From contig CABSCP010000001.1 in NCBI GenBank assembly GCA_902476265.1, positions 248,001 to 312,000 on the forward strand: 64,000 nucleotides of DNA, read 5' to 3'. A program made the translations under genes and the position numbers. Source of the DNA: an uncultured Lachnospiraceae bacterium. Lineage in GTDB: Bacteria; Bacillota; Clostridia; Lachnospirales; Lachnospiraceae. Below the pieces are notes generated by a model, which had not been told where the DNA came from, searched no databases, and saw nothing but the letters and a program-made list of their open reading frames with translations. This document shows, in pieces, positions 26,229-34,458 of this stretch; within the stretch, counting starts at the first letter, position 1; each line of letters begins with the position of its first letter.

Positions 26229-26257
26229 TTGACCGGAAAGAGATGCTCACTTATAAT
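26229..26257 (+). promoter_or_regulatory. Strong sigma-70-type promoter for pflB
   Basis: TTGACC (26229-26234), 17 bases, TATAAT (26252-26257): one mismatch from consensus. The leader to the pflB start is about 105 bases. Confidence 0.75.
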
Positions 26258-26370
26258 AGGATGCACAGGAACAGCATAGCAATATGTACCCTTCACGGCG
26301 GGTTTGCCAGTGGCATAAACGCCGTTCACATTATTTATTAACTATTACAAACTACAGGAGGCTTTTCAAA

Positions 26371-28425
26371 ATGAGACCAGAATGGACAGATTTTGTAGGC
26401 GGTAAGTGGGAGAAGGAAGTCAACGTTCGTGACTTCATCCAGAAGAACTACACCCCTTATGACGGGGATGATTCCTTCCTTGCGGCTGCTACACAGAACA
26501 CGAAGGATCTGTGGAACCAGGTTCTTGATTTACAGAAACAGGAGCGCGAAGCAGGCGGCGTTCTTGATATGGACACAAAGGTTGTTTCCACAATCACTTC
26601 CCATGGCCCCGGATATCTTGACAAATCCAAAGAAACAATTGTAGGTTTTCAGACAGACAAGCCCTTCAAACGTTCCATGCAGCCTTATGGCGGTATCCGT
26701 ATGGCGGAGAAGGCTTGTGCAGATAACGGTTATACAGTAGATCCCGAAATTTCCGAGTTCTTCAGCACACACAGAAAGACACATAATGCAGGCTGCTTCG
26801 ATGCTTACAATCCGGAGATGAGAGCCTGCCGTTCCGCTCATATCATCACAGGTCTGCCGGATGCATATGGCCGCGGCCGTATCATCGGTGACTACAGACG
26901 TATCGCTCTGTACGGTATCGACAGACTGATTGAGGACAAAGAAGCGCAGAAGGCTTCCACAGGCCGCGTTATGACAGATGATGTGATCCGCCTGCGTGAA
27001 GAGCTGTCCGAACAGATCAAGGCGCTGAAAGAAATGAAAGTTATGGGCGCATCCTATGGCTTTGACATTTCCAAACCCGCGCAGAACGTAAAAGAAGCAA
27101 TTCAGTGGACATACTTCGGTTATCTGTGCGCAGTAAAAGAACAGAACGGTGCTGCTATGTCTCTGGGCCGTACTTCCACATTCCTGGATGTATATGCACA
27201 GAGAGACCTGGCAAACGGCACATTCACAGAAGAACAGATTCAGGAGTTTATCGACCACTTCATCATGAAGCTGCGCTGCGTTAAATTCGCCCGCACACCT
27301 GAATACAACCAGATCTTCGCTGGCGACCCTGTATGGGTAACGGAATCCCTGGGCGGTGTCGGCGTTGACGGCCGTCACATGGTTACAAAGATGAGCTTCC
27401 GTTATCTGCACACCCTGACAAACCTGGGCGCTGCTCCGGAACCCAACCTGACAGTACTCTGGTCCACAAGACTTCCTGAAAACTGGAAGAAATACTGTGC
27501 GAAGATGTCCATCCAGACATCCTCTATCCAGTACGAGAATGACGACCTGATGAGAGTAACACACGGCGACGATTACGGTATTGCCTGCTGCGTATCCTCC
27601 ATGGTTATCGGTAAAGAAATGCAGTTCTTCGGCGCTCGTGCGAACCTGGCTAAGTGCCTGCTGTACGCGTTGAACGGCGGCGTGGACGAAGTGAGCAAGA
27701 AACAGATCGGCCCTAAATACCGTCCTGTGACCGGAGATGTCCTTGATTTCGATGATGTTATGGACAAGTTCACAGATATGATGGAATGGCAGGCTGATGT
27801 GTATGTAAATACACTGAACGTTATCCACTATATGCATGACAAATACTGCTATGAGAGAGCGCAGATGGCTCTGCATGACAGAGATGTTAAGCGTTACTTC
27901 GCAACAGGTTTCGCAGGCCTTTCCGTTGTAGCTGACTCCCTGTCCGCAATTAAATATGCTAAGGTTGAGCCGATCAGAGATGAAGACGGCATTATCGTTG
28001 ACTTCAAAACAACAGGCGACTTCCCGAAATATGGTAACGATGACGACCGCGTTGACGATATCGCGCATGATATCGTATCCAAGTTCATGACAGCGCTGAG
28101 AAGACATCATACCTACAGAAACGGTATCCCTACAATGTCCATCCTGACCATCACTTCCAACGTGACATATGGTAAGGCTACAGGTAACACACCTGACGGA
28201 CGTAAGAAAGGACAGCCGTTCGCACCCGGCGCTAACCCGATGCACGGCCGTGACAGCCACGGTGCGGTAGCATCTCTGTCTTCCGTAGCTAAGATGCCTT
28301 TCAATGATGCACAGGACGGTATTTCCAATACCTTCACCATCATTCCCGGCGCTCTTGGTAAAGAAGACCAGATCTTCTCCGGCGACCTTGATCTTGATTT
28401 GAACATCGACCTGGAGAACAACTGA
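26371..28425 (+). CDS. pflB: Pyruvate formate-lyase catalytic chain lacking the glycyl-radical domain
   Basis: This 684-residue chain matches formate acetyltransferase from its start (MRPEWTDFVGGKW) through the active-site pair Cys406-Cys407 (GIACCVSSM) to the region TIIPGALGKEDQ. There it ends in an acidic tail (SGDLDLDLNIDLENN) with two stops in a row, TGA TAG. Ordinary PflB continues another 60-70 residues with RVSGYAV, the radical glycine. Here that part is encoded separately at 28664. The chain alone should be inactive; it probably works as a complex with the small radical subunit. GGAGG precedes ATG 26371. Codon choice looks optimised for high expression. Confidence 0.95.
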   Translation: MRPEWTDFVGGKWEKEVNVRDFIQKNYTPYDGDDSFLAAATQNTKDLWNQVLDLQKQEREAGGVLDMDTKVVSTITSHGPGYLDKSKETIVGFQTDKPFKRSMQPYGGIRMAEKACADNGYTVDPEISEFFSTHRKTHNAGCFDAYNPEMRACRSAHIITGLPDAYGRGRIIGDYRRIALYGIDRLIEDKEAQKASTGRVMTDDVIRLREELSEQIKALKEMKVMGASYGFDISKPAQNVKEAIQWTYFGYLCAVKEQNGAAMSLGRTSTFLDVYAQRDLANGTFTEEQIQEFIDHFIMKLRCVKFARTPEYNQIFAGDPVWVTESLGGVGVDGRHMVTKMSFRYLHTLTNLGAAPEPNLTVLWSTRLPENWKKYCAKMSIQTSSIQYENDDLMRVTHGDDYGIACCVSSMVIGKEMQFFGARANLAKCLLYALNGGVDEVSKKQIGPKYRPVTGDVLDFDDVMDKFTDMMEWQADVYVNTLNVIHYMHDKYCYERAQMALHDRDVKRYFATGFAGLSVVADSLSAIKYAKVEPIRDEDGIIVDFKTTGDFPKYGNDDDRVDDIAHDIVSKFMTALRRHHTYRNGIPTMSILTITSNVTYGKATGNTPDGRKKGQPFAPGANPMHGRDSHGAVASLSSVAKMPFNDAQDGISNTFTIIPGALGKEDQIFSGDLDLDLNIDLENN

Positions 28426-28437
28426 TAGGAGTCTCTT

Positions 28438-28638
28438 ATGGACGAAAAAGAAATGATTGAAGATCTTGTCAAAATGCTGGATGCCGGCATGGCAAGCGGA
28501 GTAGGCCATGTAAACGTGGAATACGACGAACAGAAATCATCAAAGGAAGTGCAGACAATGGGGTGTACGGATTGTTCCAGAGCCCCGCTGGCCTGCAGTG
28601 TGCCCACCCTGGAAGACGGGCTGGACGATTTTAAATAA
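28438..28638 (+). CDS. Small radical-domain-like protein with cysteine cluster, in split PFL operon
   Basis: A 66-residue protein preceded by TAGGAG, starting 12 bases after the pflB stop. Residues about 6-30 (IEDLVKMLDAGMASGVGHVN) align with the start of the neighbouring radical subunit (VDNLVSLLDGYATKGGHHLN). The rest differs: no RVSGYAV loop, but a cluster C-x2-C-x6-C (GCTDCSRAPLAC) and an acidic end. It looks like a duplicated and rebuilt piece of the glycyl-radical domain. It might occupy the radical-domain site when the radical subunit is absent, carry a metal, or help activation; none of this is shown. I know of no named family. Confidence 0.8.
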   Translation: MDEKEMIEDLVKMLDAGMASGVGHVNVEYDEQKSSKEVQTMGCTDCSRAPLACSVPTLEDGLDDFK

Positions 28639-28663
28639 AGTAAAATAAAAGGAGGAATTGACC

Positions 28664-28906
28664 ATGGAAACAAATCATGCACAGGTAGACAACCTTGTAT
28701 CCTTATTGGATGGTTACGCAACAAAGGGCGGACATCATCTGAATGTTAACGTATTAAACAGAGATACCCTTCTGGATGCTCAGAAACATCCCGAGAAATA
28801 TCCTCAGCTGACAATCCGTGTATCCGGATATGCTGTTAACTTCATCAAGTTAACACCCGAACAGCAGAACGACGTTATCTCCAGAACATTCCACGAATCC
28901 ATCTGA
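28664..28906 (+). CDS. Stand-alone glycyl-radical subunit of pyruvate formate-lyase
   Basis: An 80-residue protein equal to the C-terminal domain of PflB: NVLNRDTLLDAQKHPEKYP, then IRVSGYAVNFIKL with radical Gly55, and an end in VISRTFHESI. It is like the autonomous glycyl-radical protein GrcA (YfiD), which in E. coli replaces a damaged domain in an otherwise whole enzyme. Here it must complete a catalytic chain that has no such domain. AAGGAGG lies before it; ATG 28664 is preferred to TTG 28658. PflA (23.4-24.2 kb) should activate it. It is followed by a very long terminator hairpin. Confidence 0.94.
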   Translation: METNHAQVDNLVSLLDGYATKGGHHLNVNVLNRDTLLDAQKHPEKYPQLTIRVSGYAVNFIKLTPEQQNDVISRTFHESI

Positions 28907-28924
28907 TCCACCAATAGGCAGTGC

Positions 28925-28985
28925 GATAAGCAGAAAAAAGCCCGTCGGGAAGCTCGCTTTCCGATGGGCTTTCTTTCTGCTTATC
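28925..28985 (+). terminator. Long terminator hairpin after the split PFL operon
   Basis: Outer stem GATAAGCAGAAA/TTTCTGCTTATC and inner stem GCCCGTCGG/CCGATGGGC form about 25 pairs, with T-rich sequence in the descending arm. Confidence 0.8.
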
Positions 28986-29090
28986 ATGGGGCGAATGCCC
29001 CGACATCGAAGGAAACTGGCGGCAAAGCCGCCAAGCCTGCGCAAGCAGGCGGGTTTACGAGATGTAGCACTGCCGGAAGTACCGGCGAAC
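28986..29090. repeat. Hairpin cluster with junction-like fold
   Basis: In order: GGGGC-GAAT-GCCCC (28988-29001), GGCGGC-AAA-GCCGCC (29018-29032), CCTGC-GCAA-GCAGG (29036-29049) and GCCGG-AAGTA-CCGGC (29072-29086). The middle two are enclosed by CATC...GATG with the internal loop GAAGG/ACGA and AAAC/GTTT. No coding sequence is likely. The internal loop recurs in the tandem repeat at 46.3 kb. Confidence 0.6.
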
Positions 29091-29091
29091 G

Positions 29092-29136
29092 AAAAAATAG
29101 CCCGGCGGGAGGATCGTTTCCCGTCGGACTATTTTT
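29092..29136. terminator. Bidirectional terminator at the 3' end of mecA
   Basis: Stem AAAAATAG-CCCG-GCGGGA against TCCCGTCGG-ACTATTTTT (with small bulges) has A and T tracts on its ends, usable on both strands. It touches the stop codon of the minus-strand mecA gene. Confidence 0.7.
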
Positions 29137-29908
29137 AAATTTCAGCGAGCATCTGCAATGCTCTGCCTTCTGAAATCAGTTCGTAGTGTTCTTTGAAATA
29201 AGCCTCGCTGCCGGGAGTAGAACGCTCCAGACGTCCATATTCTGAGACTACATTGCAAATGCGGTTGAAATTTTCCACGGACATATCCTCTTCACTGATG
29301 ATCAGGGAGTATTTTCCGGTTTTGTTATTTTTGTAAAGTGAGTTCTTTCCATCATAAAAGCTGCCCGTAACATGGGAAAGCCGGATCAGGGTATGCATGG
29401 AGGAGAAGGAAAAAATCCTCGCATTGTTTGCCGGTTTCACACCGGAACCCTCTTTTGAAGGAGAAGGTGTTTTCGGCGCTGCTGCCGGTTTTCCGGCGCC
29501 TGCCAGCTCGGCCCTGCGGCTCTCCTGTATCTGACGGAACAGATCAAAAATGCTGTCGGTATTTTCAGCAGTGGTTTCAGAGAAATCATCCGGATCCAGT
29601 TCGTCCTCTTCCTCATCCATGGTAGGAGCAAATTTGGAGAAGCGAGTGTCCAACTCTTCCGGATCCTCCACCTTGGTGATAATCAGAACAATACAATCCG
29701 AATTTAAGGGAATCGCTTCTATCATAAGAGGAATATCCTCCGCTTCAAAGCCGAACTTTAGGGAAGCCTGCTGCATCATATCGCGGAAAAGATTCTTTGC
29801 TTTCTCTGTGCCGTAAGCCAGTTCACTGATTTTCAGTTCCCGGTCTGCCAGATCTGCCTTGGTAAGGGTACAGCGAATCTGATGATCATTTACTTTTTCG
29901 ATTTTCAT
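29135..29908 (-). CDS. mecA: Adaptor protein MecA
   Basis: The 257-residue protein starts MKIEKVNDHQIRCTLTKADLADR, the conserved substrate-binding N-domain of MecA. It has a Glu/Asp- and Ser-rich middle (DEEEDELDPDDF) and the C-terminal ClpC-binding domain (FSSMHTLIRLSHV, SLIISEEDMS). MecA feeds proteins to the ClpC-ClpP protease in Firmicutes. Length and order match. AAGG lies before the ATG. It is a single gene reading toward the PFL terminators. Confidence 0.93.
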   Translation of the reverse strand: MKIEKVNDHQIRCTLTKADLADRELKISELAYGTEKAKNLFRDMMQQASLKFGFEAEDIPLMIEAIPLNSDCIVLIITKVEDPEELDTRFSKFAPTMDEEEDELDPDDFSETTAENTDSIFDLFRQIQESRRAELAGAGKPAAAPKTPSPSKEGSGVKPANNARIFSFSSMHTLIRLSHVTGSFYDGKNSLYKNNKTGKYSLIISEEDMSVENFNRICNVVSEYGRLERSTPGSEAYFKEHYELISEGRALQMLAEI

Positions 29909-30490
29909 ATAATCACATCCTTACTATATAAGATACTTCCAAAAACGATGATTGTGACGGAATACAAGTAAAATGAACATATCTGCCTGTGAAAGTTATA
30001 ATATACATAAAAGGGGACAAAGTCAAGCATACAAAGGGACTGTTTCATATTTTTTTAATAAATGGCTTGAAAATATTCCCTATATTGGATATAATCAGTA
30101 GCAGAGATGATTCTGAACAATCCGTGCCCGAAAGGAGGGTTGTCAGGATAGCCAATATTTATGTGAATTCTTTTCACATCTGAAACAGTCATGCTGATAT
30201 GGCTGTTCTATTTCAAAAGTTGAGAGAACGTCATTTTGTTCTGTCTGATTCTCGTCATGCTTATAGTATGAGAATGTCTTACCGGTATATGTAACCTGCC
30301 GGAAAATCTTTTCAACAAAAAATTCCAAACTGATATTTTAATATGATCCTGGATTTATTATGCTTATTTTTGGCGCTGTTCACTCATCTCGTTATTTCTC
30401 CGTTTTTCAGCCTGATCTGACAAACCACATATATATCACGAGCAGAAATTTCTTTTGGGATGGAAGGCGGATCGGAAAAGGAGAAGACAC
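29909..30490. other. Noncoding stretch upstream of mecA
   Basis: About 580 AT-rich bases hold no convincing gene. The first 60 should include the mecA leader and promoter on the minus strand. Small hairpins are visible, for example AACAG/CTGTT near 30183-30207 and ATTCTC/GAGAAT near 30249-30276. One short open frame (29989-30183) starts with no good ribosome site and has no known features. Confidence 0.5.
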
Positions 30491-30703
30491 ATGGGAAGCT
30501 TACAACCGGATGCGTGGGAGAAACTGCTGCGGCAATTGGAAAAAGAAGGAGTCAGTTTCTATTTAAACGGAAAACGGTCACGTCCACGGGAAATTATCAG
30601 CAAATGCTGTGTCTGTGAGAAAGCTGTCTATATGCCGGATTTTGTCATGGATGAAGAAGGAAACCTCCGGGAAGTCCGCTATGACGAAGTAAAAAAATGG
30701 TAA
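30491..30703 (+). CDS. Small CxxC protein of unknown function
   Basis: A 70-residue protein, MGSLQPDAWEKLLRQLEKEG at the start, KCCVCEKAVYMPDFVMDEEG later, and an end in VRYDEVKKW. The CCVC segment could be half of a zinc ribbon. AAAAGGAGAAGACAC gives a good ribosome site before ATG 30491; an upstream in-frame ATG at 30455 lacks one. I do not recognise a family. It stands between mecA and the GH18 gene, in an otherwise sparse region. Confidence 0.6.
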   Translation: MGSLQPDAWEKLLRQLEKEGVSFYLNGKRSRPREIISKCCVCEKAVYMPDFVMDEEGNLREVRYDEVKKW

Positions 30704-30728
30704 AAAATATACCTGTTTGAAATGCAGA

Positions 30729-30777
30729 CAGTCCGGTCCGAACAGAAGTGGACCCCATACCCGCAGGGACCGGACTG
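30729..30777. repeat. Hairpin downstream of the small CxxC gene
   Basis: Perfect 11-bp stem CAGTCCGGTCC/GGACCGGACTG (30729-30739 with 30767-30777) with a 27-base loop. There is no T-run, so it may be a processed 3' end or a weak terminator. Confidence 0.55.
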
Positions 30778-30864
30778 CCCTGTATTTTATAGAAAATATG
30801 ACAGAGAACGGCTGATATTGTCACATTTTACAAAAATAGGTAATGACGGTATGGGTTTCGTATG

Positions 30865-30903
30865 ATAAAATGTCGTTAGACATTTTATCGCGCCGAATGG
30901 CGC
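30865..30903 (+). promoter_or_regulatory. Double hairpin in the leader of the GH18 gene
   Basis: ATAAAATGTC-GTTA-GACATTTTAT (30865-30888) is followed by GCGCC-GAAT-GGCGC (30890-30903), just before the GGAGG of the GH18 gene. The second hairpin sits next to the ribosome site and could affect its access. Confidence 0.5.
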
Positions 30904-30919
30904 ATGGAGGATTATTATA

Positions 30920-32605
30920 ATGAAGAAAAAAATAATTCCTGCGTTGATCGCGATTTTTCTTATTTTAGTGATAGTGGCAGGTGCTGCCGGTGTCTTTTTG
31001 TACCAGAGATTTTCCTATTCAAAAGAAAGAGCGGATTTAGACGCCTATTTTAATCTGCAGTCTGCCGATGAGGCTGCGATTATCTATAATGATGAAATTG
31101 CAGAGCAAAAAGGAATTTTACAGGACGGACACTGTTATCTGGATCTGGATACGGTGCACAGCCTGATCAACGATAGATTTTATGTGGACTTCAATGAAAA
31201 GCTGCTTCTCTACGCCCTTCCGGATGAAGTGGTGCGAATAGAACTTGGAGCAGCTGCGCCCGACGGCTATGTGGCTGCCTTTGAAAAGGACGGGACAGTG
31301 TATCTGGCGCTGGACTATGTGAAGAAGTACTCCGACGTCAACTTTACGGTCTATGAAGCGCCCAACAGAGTCATCCTGAATACGGTATGGGAGGAGATTC
31401 TCACCGCGGAACTGAAGAAAGATACCTCCCTGCGGGTTAAGGGCGGCGTGAAGAGCGAAATCCTGACTGATCTGAAAAAGGGAGATAAGGTTACGGTTCA
31501 GGAGACGATGGAAAGCTGGAGCAGGGTACAGACAGCAGACGGCTATATCGGATACGTGGAAAACAAACGGATGACGGAGCCTGTAGCAGAGACGCCGGTA
31601 AAGGATACCGGCTATACCGAACCGGATTATTCGGGAAATGTGCGCGACCACAAGATCAACATGGCGTGGCATCAGGTTACGGTGGAGGGAGCCAACAGTA
31701 CCTTCCCTGGCGTTGTGGAGGGAGTGACAGGGCTGAATGTGATTTCTCCCACCTGGTTTTTCCTTTATGATAACGAAGGCAGCGTGGAGAGCATCGCAAG
31801 CAAAGAATATGTGGAAGCAGCCCATGCGAGAGGCCTGGAGGTGTGGGCGCTGGTGGATGACTTCACCCATCAGGCCGATAACGGTGTGGATACGAAGGAA
31901 GTGCTTTCCTATACCAGCAAGAGGACCCAGGTGATCGATGTGCTGATATCGGAAGCGCAGCGTTATGATCTGGATGGCATCAACGTTGACTTTGAAAAGG
32001 TTTCGGAGTCGGCGGGGCAGGATTATATCCAGTTCATCAGAGAACTTTCCATTGAGTGCCGTAAAAACGGGCTGGTGCTTTCCGTTGATAACTATGTGCC
32101 CCGTAATTTCAATGCGCACTATCAGTGGAAGGAACAGGGCGTTATGGCCGATTATGTAATCATCATGGGATATGATGAACATTGGGCAGGATCGGAGGAA
32201 GCCGGATCTGTGGCGTCCCTTGGATATGTGGAAGAGGGCATTCAGAAGATGGTGCAGGAGGTGCCCGCCGAAAAGGTAATCAATGCGGTGCCGCTTTATA
32301 CCAGGATATGGACGACAACGCCTGACGGCAAGGTTTCCAGCCAGGCTGTGGGAATCAAGACCGCTTCGGACTATCTCGCCAAAAACGGCGTGGTCTATGA
32401 ATGGGATGACGCAGTGGGACAGAATTATGCGGAATTTGAAACAAAAGACGGACTTTGCCAGGTGTGGCTGGAGGATGAGCAATCCATCGGCGCAAAAGTG
32501 AGCCTGATGAAGCACTATGGTCTGGGAGGCATTGCCGCCTGGAAACTGGGATTTGACGACGGACGGGAAAATATCTGGAGCGTGATTGCGGACTTCTTAA
32601 ATTAG
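30920..32605 (+). CDS. Membrane-anchored GH18 glycosidase with SH3 domain (spore/cell-wall type)
   Basis: A 561-residue protein. The N-terminal hydrophobic segment (about residues 5-28) is a signal anchor. Residues about 35-160 form a beta-rich region resembling copper-amine-oxidase-N-like domains, and 165-225 a bacterial SH3 domain (LRVKGGVKSEILTDLKKGDK). From about 245 a GH18 barrel follows with DGINVDFEKV, the DxxDxE catalytic motif whose Glu is the proton donor. Related proteins (YaaH/SleL type) cut peptidoglycan glycan strands. A cwlD gene follows, which fits a cell-wall or spore-cortex role. Confidence 0.88.
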   Translation: MKKKIIPALIAIFLILVIVAGAAGVFLYQRFSYSKERADLDAYFNLQSADEAAIIYNDEIAEQKGILQDGHCYLDLDTVHSLINDRFYVDFNEKLLLYALPDEVVRIELGAAAPDGYVAAFEKDGTVYLALDYVKKYSDVNFTVYEAPNRVILNTVWEEILTAELKKDTSLRVKGGVKSEILTDLKKGDKVTVQETMESWSRVQTADGYIGYVENKRMTEPVAETPVKDTGYTEPDYSGNVRDHKINMAWHQVTVEGANSTFPGVVEGVTGLNVISPTWFFLYDNEGSVESIASKEYVEAAHARGLEVWALVDDFTHQADNGVDTKEVLSYTSKRTQVIDVLISEAQRYDLDGINVDFEKVSESAGQDYIQFIRELSIECRKNGLVLSVDNYVPRNFNAHYQWKEQGVMADYVIIMGYDEHWAGSEEAGSVASLGYVEEGIQKMVQEVPAEKVINAVPLYTRIWTTTPDGKVSSQAVGIKTASDYLAKNGVVYEWDDAVGQNYAEFETKDGLCQVWLEDEQSIGAKVSLMKHYGLGGIAAWKLGFDDGRENIWSVIADFLN

Positions 32606-32668
32606 ACAGGAAAAAGGCATAGTTTTTCCTACGGGGCCATAAAATAAAAAAAAGGCCGCGGGGTTTCT

Positions 32669-33412
32669 ATGAAACAAAAATGGCAGTATGAAATTGTAAA
32701 AATACTGGGGACGGCAGTTTTTCTGACTGCCGTCTTTTTTGCCGGGAGACAGGCTGCCGTACTGGTGGATTCTGCTGCAGTTTCACAGCAGGAAGAGACT
32801 GTGGGTAAAGATGACTATTCAAAAATGCAGAAATATTGCGTGGTGGTGGATGCGGGACATGGCGGAGACGATCCCGGAAAGGTTGGGATTAACGGAGCGC
32901 TTGAGAAAGATCTCAATCTGTCCATTGCGAGGAGGCTGGCGGTTTTGCTGGAACAGGCGGATGTGAAGGTGGTCATGACCAGGGAAGATGAAAACGGACT
33001 TTACGATGCCGGGGCGGACCGCAAGAAAGTGCAGGATATGAAAAGGCGGATTGCAAAAATGGAAGAAGCGGATCCTGACCTGGTAGTGAGCATACATCAA
33101 AACAGTTATGAGGGAGCGTCCATCAAAGGGGCACAGGTGTTTTTTTATACAGACAGCGCAGAAGGAAAGAAACTGGCGGATACCATACAAAACCGCCTGA
33201 TCCTCGGATTGGATCCGGAAAACCACAGAGTGGCGAAGGCGAACAACAGTTATTATCTGTTGAAAAAAACCACCCGTCCCATCGTGATTGTGGAGTGCGG
33301 TTTCCTGAGCAACCCGGAAGAAGCGGAAAAACTTTGCGATCCGGTTTATCAGGAACGGGCGGCATGGCAGATCCGTATGGGAATTCTGCAGTACCTGAAC
33401 AGCTTCCGGTGA
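32669..33412 (+). CDS. cwlD: N-acetylmuramoyl-L-alanine amidase CwlD type
   Basis: A 247-residue amidase_3 enzyme with an N-terminal membrane/signal helix. VVDAGHGGDDPGKVG gives the first zinc His, LEKDLNLSIARRL the Glu, SIHQNS the second His, and IVECGFLSN the catalytic Glu. Family function of CwlD is to remove the peptide from muramic acid during spore cortex muramic-delta-lactam formation. It ends nine bases from the convergent LysR gene with no clear terminator between them. Confidence 0.9.
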   Translation: MKQKWQYEIVKILGTAVFLTAVFFAGRQAAVLVDSAAVSQQEETVGKDDYSKMQKYCVVVDAGHGGDDPGKVGINGALEKDLNLSIARRLAVLLEQADVKVVMTREDENGLYDAGADRKKVQDMKRRIAKMEEADPDLVVSIHQNSYEGASIKGAQVFFYTDSAEGKKLADTIQNRLILGLDPENHRVAKANNSYYLLKKTTRPIVIVECGFLSNPEEAEKLCDPVYQERAAWQIRMGILQYLNSFR

Positions 33413-33421
33413 GCGCGGATC

Positions 33422-34291
33422 TCACAGCGCATCCAGAAAGGCGTGAAGGGGCAGGGAAATCCGGCGGCGGTTGCTGTAAATGACCTGGATGGACATACGG
33501 ATCTGGTAATTTGAAACCTGAATCAGGGATATGGAACCGTTCCGGAGCGCGTCGGAAAGCACAATGGAAGGCAAAAGGCCGATACCCAGCTGCTTTGAAA
33601 CACACTGGATGATATACTGGGTATAGCCGATTTCCGTGATACAGGTCAGGGTTTGGCCTCTGGCCGCCACTTCGCTTTCAAAAACCTGCCGGTAATTACA
33701 GCCTTTTTCCGTCAGGACGAAAGGTTCCTGGAGCAGAAGTTCCAGAGAAATATTGTCCTGTTTCGCAAGAGGATGGGCGGAGGAGCAAAAAAAGGAGATA
33801 TCAACCGGATACTCCCGGGCAGTCACCATGTCAGGGCGGGAAATTTTGTTATCCAGCAGAAAAATCAGGTCGAATTTGCCTTTTTCCAGAAAATCCAGCG
33901 CCTGATGGGTGGTGACGATCTGTAGGTTTAAGGAGACCTTGGGGAATTTTTCGGAGAAGTTCTGAAAAAGAGAACTGTATTCGGAAGCGCATATTGTTTC
34001 CATAATTCCGATATTCAATTCTCCTTCGGGTTCGCCGGACAAAGAAAAATGTTCGACAGCCATGGACTCATATTTAAGAATTTGATAAGCATACTGTAAA
34101 AATTCTTTGCCGGAGACGGAGAGCTGGACTCGTTTGCCATTTCTGTCAAACAGGTTTACGCGCAGTTCCTCCTCCAGCTGACGAATCTGCGTCGTGACCG
34201 TGGACTGCGCATATCCCAACGTCTGTGCGGCCTTTGTAATATTTCCCAGCTCCGCGGTTTTGACAAAGGTACGAATGTTTTTTATTTCCAT
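33422..34291 (-). CDS. LysR-family transcriptional regulator
   Basis: A 289-residue regulator with the N-terminal helix-turn-helix (IRTFVKTAELGNITKAAQTL, YAQSTVTTQIRQLEEEL) and a periplasmic-binding-like ligand domain. It is divergent from the cysteine desulfidase gene, 167 bases apart, the usual arrangement for a LysR activator and its target. Two inverted repeats in the gap are candidate sites. Ligand unknown; a cysteine-related effector is inferred. Confidence 0.92.
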   Translation of the reverse strand: MEIKNIRTFVKTAELGNITKAAQTLGYAQSTVTTQIRQLEEELRVNLFDRNGKRVQLSVSGKEFLQYAYQILKYESMAVEHFSLSGEPEGELNIGIMETICASEYSSLFQNFSEKFPKVSLNLQIVTTHQALDFLEKGKFDLIFLLDNKISRPDMVTAREYPVDISFFCSSAHPLAKQDNISLELLLQEPFVLTEKGCNYRQVFESEVAARGQTLTCITEIGYTQYIIQCVSKQLGIGLLPSIVLSDALRNGSISLIQVSNYQIRMSIQVIYSNRRRISLPLHAFLDAL

Positions 34292-34357
34292 GTGAGAAGA
34301 GACTCCCCTTTCCGTTTACGGCATCACCCCGTATGGCTTATTATCGAAAAAAATGAT

Positions 34358-34408
34358 ATGTATTATTATACATTTTAATTTTTCATAATACAATAATTAT
34401 GCTATACT
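34358..34408 (+). promoter_or_regulatory. LysR-type operators and promoter of the cysteine desulfidase operon
   Basis: Two inverted repeats occur: ATGTA-N6-TACAT (34358-34373) and CATAAT-N6-ATTATG (34384-34401). The second overlaps a promoter with TTTCAT (34381-34386), 16 bases, TATACT (34403-34408). The layout suits activation or repression by the divergent LysR protein. Confidence 0.55.
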
Positions 34409-34458
34409 AAAACACAAATTATAAAAACCTGCAATAAAAGACAGGAACCGAGGGGATT

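Noticed and set aside
26530..28509. 659-residue open frame antisense to pflB
   Set aside because: It mirrors the strongly biased codons of pflB, has no ribosome site or domain, and its translation is rich in Cys/His with no family resemblance.
28423..28664. Possibility that the split PFL is only a frameshifted normal pflB
   Set aside because: The middle gene and radical gene each have their own ribosome sites and starts, the middle gene holds extra non-PFL sequence, and the radical gene is complete from the domain boundary. One or two indels would not restore a normal protein.
31118..32515. 465-residue open frame antisense to the GH18 gene
   Set aside because: Covers the GH18 catalytic region on the other strand; no start signal or family match.
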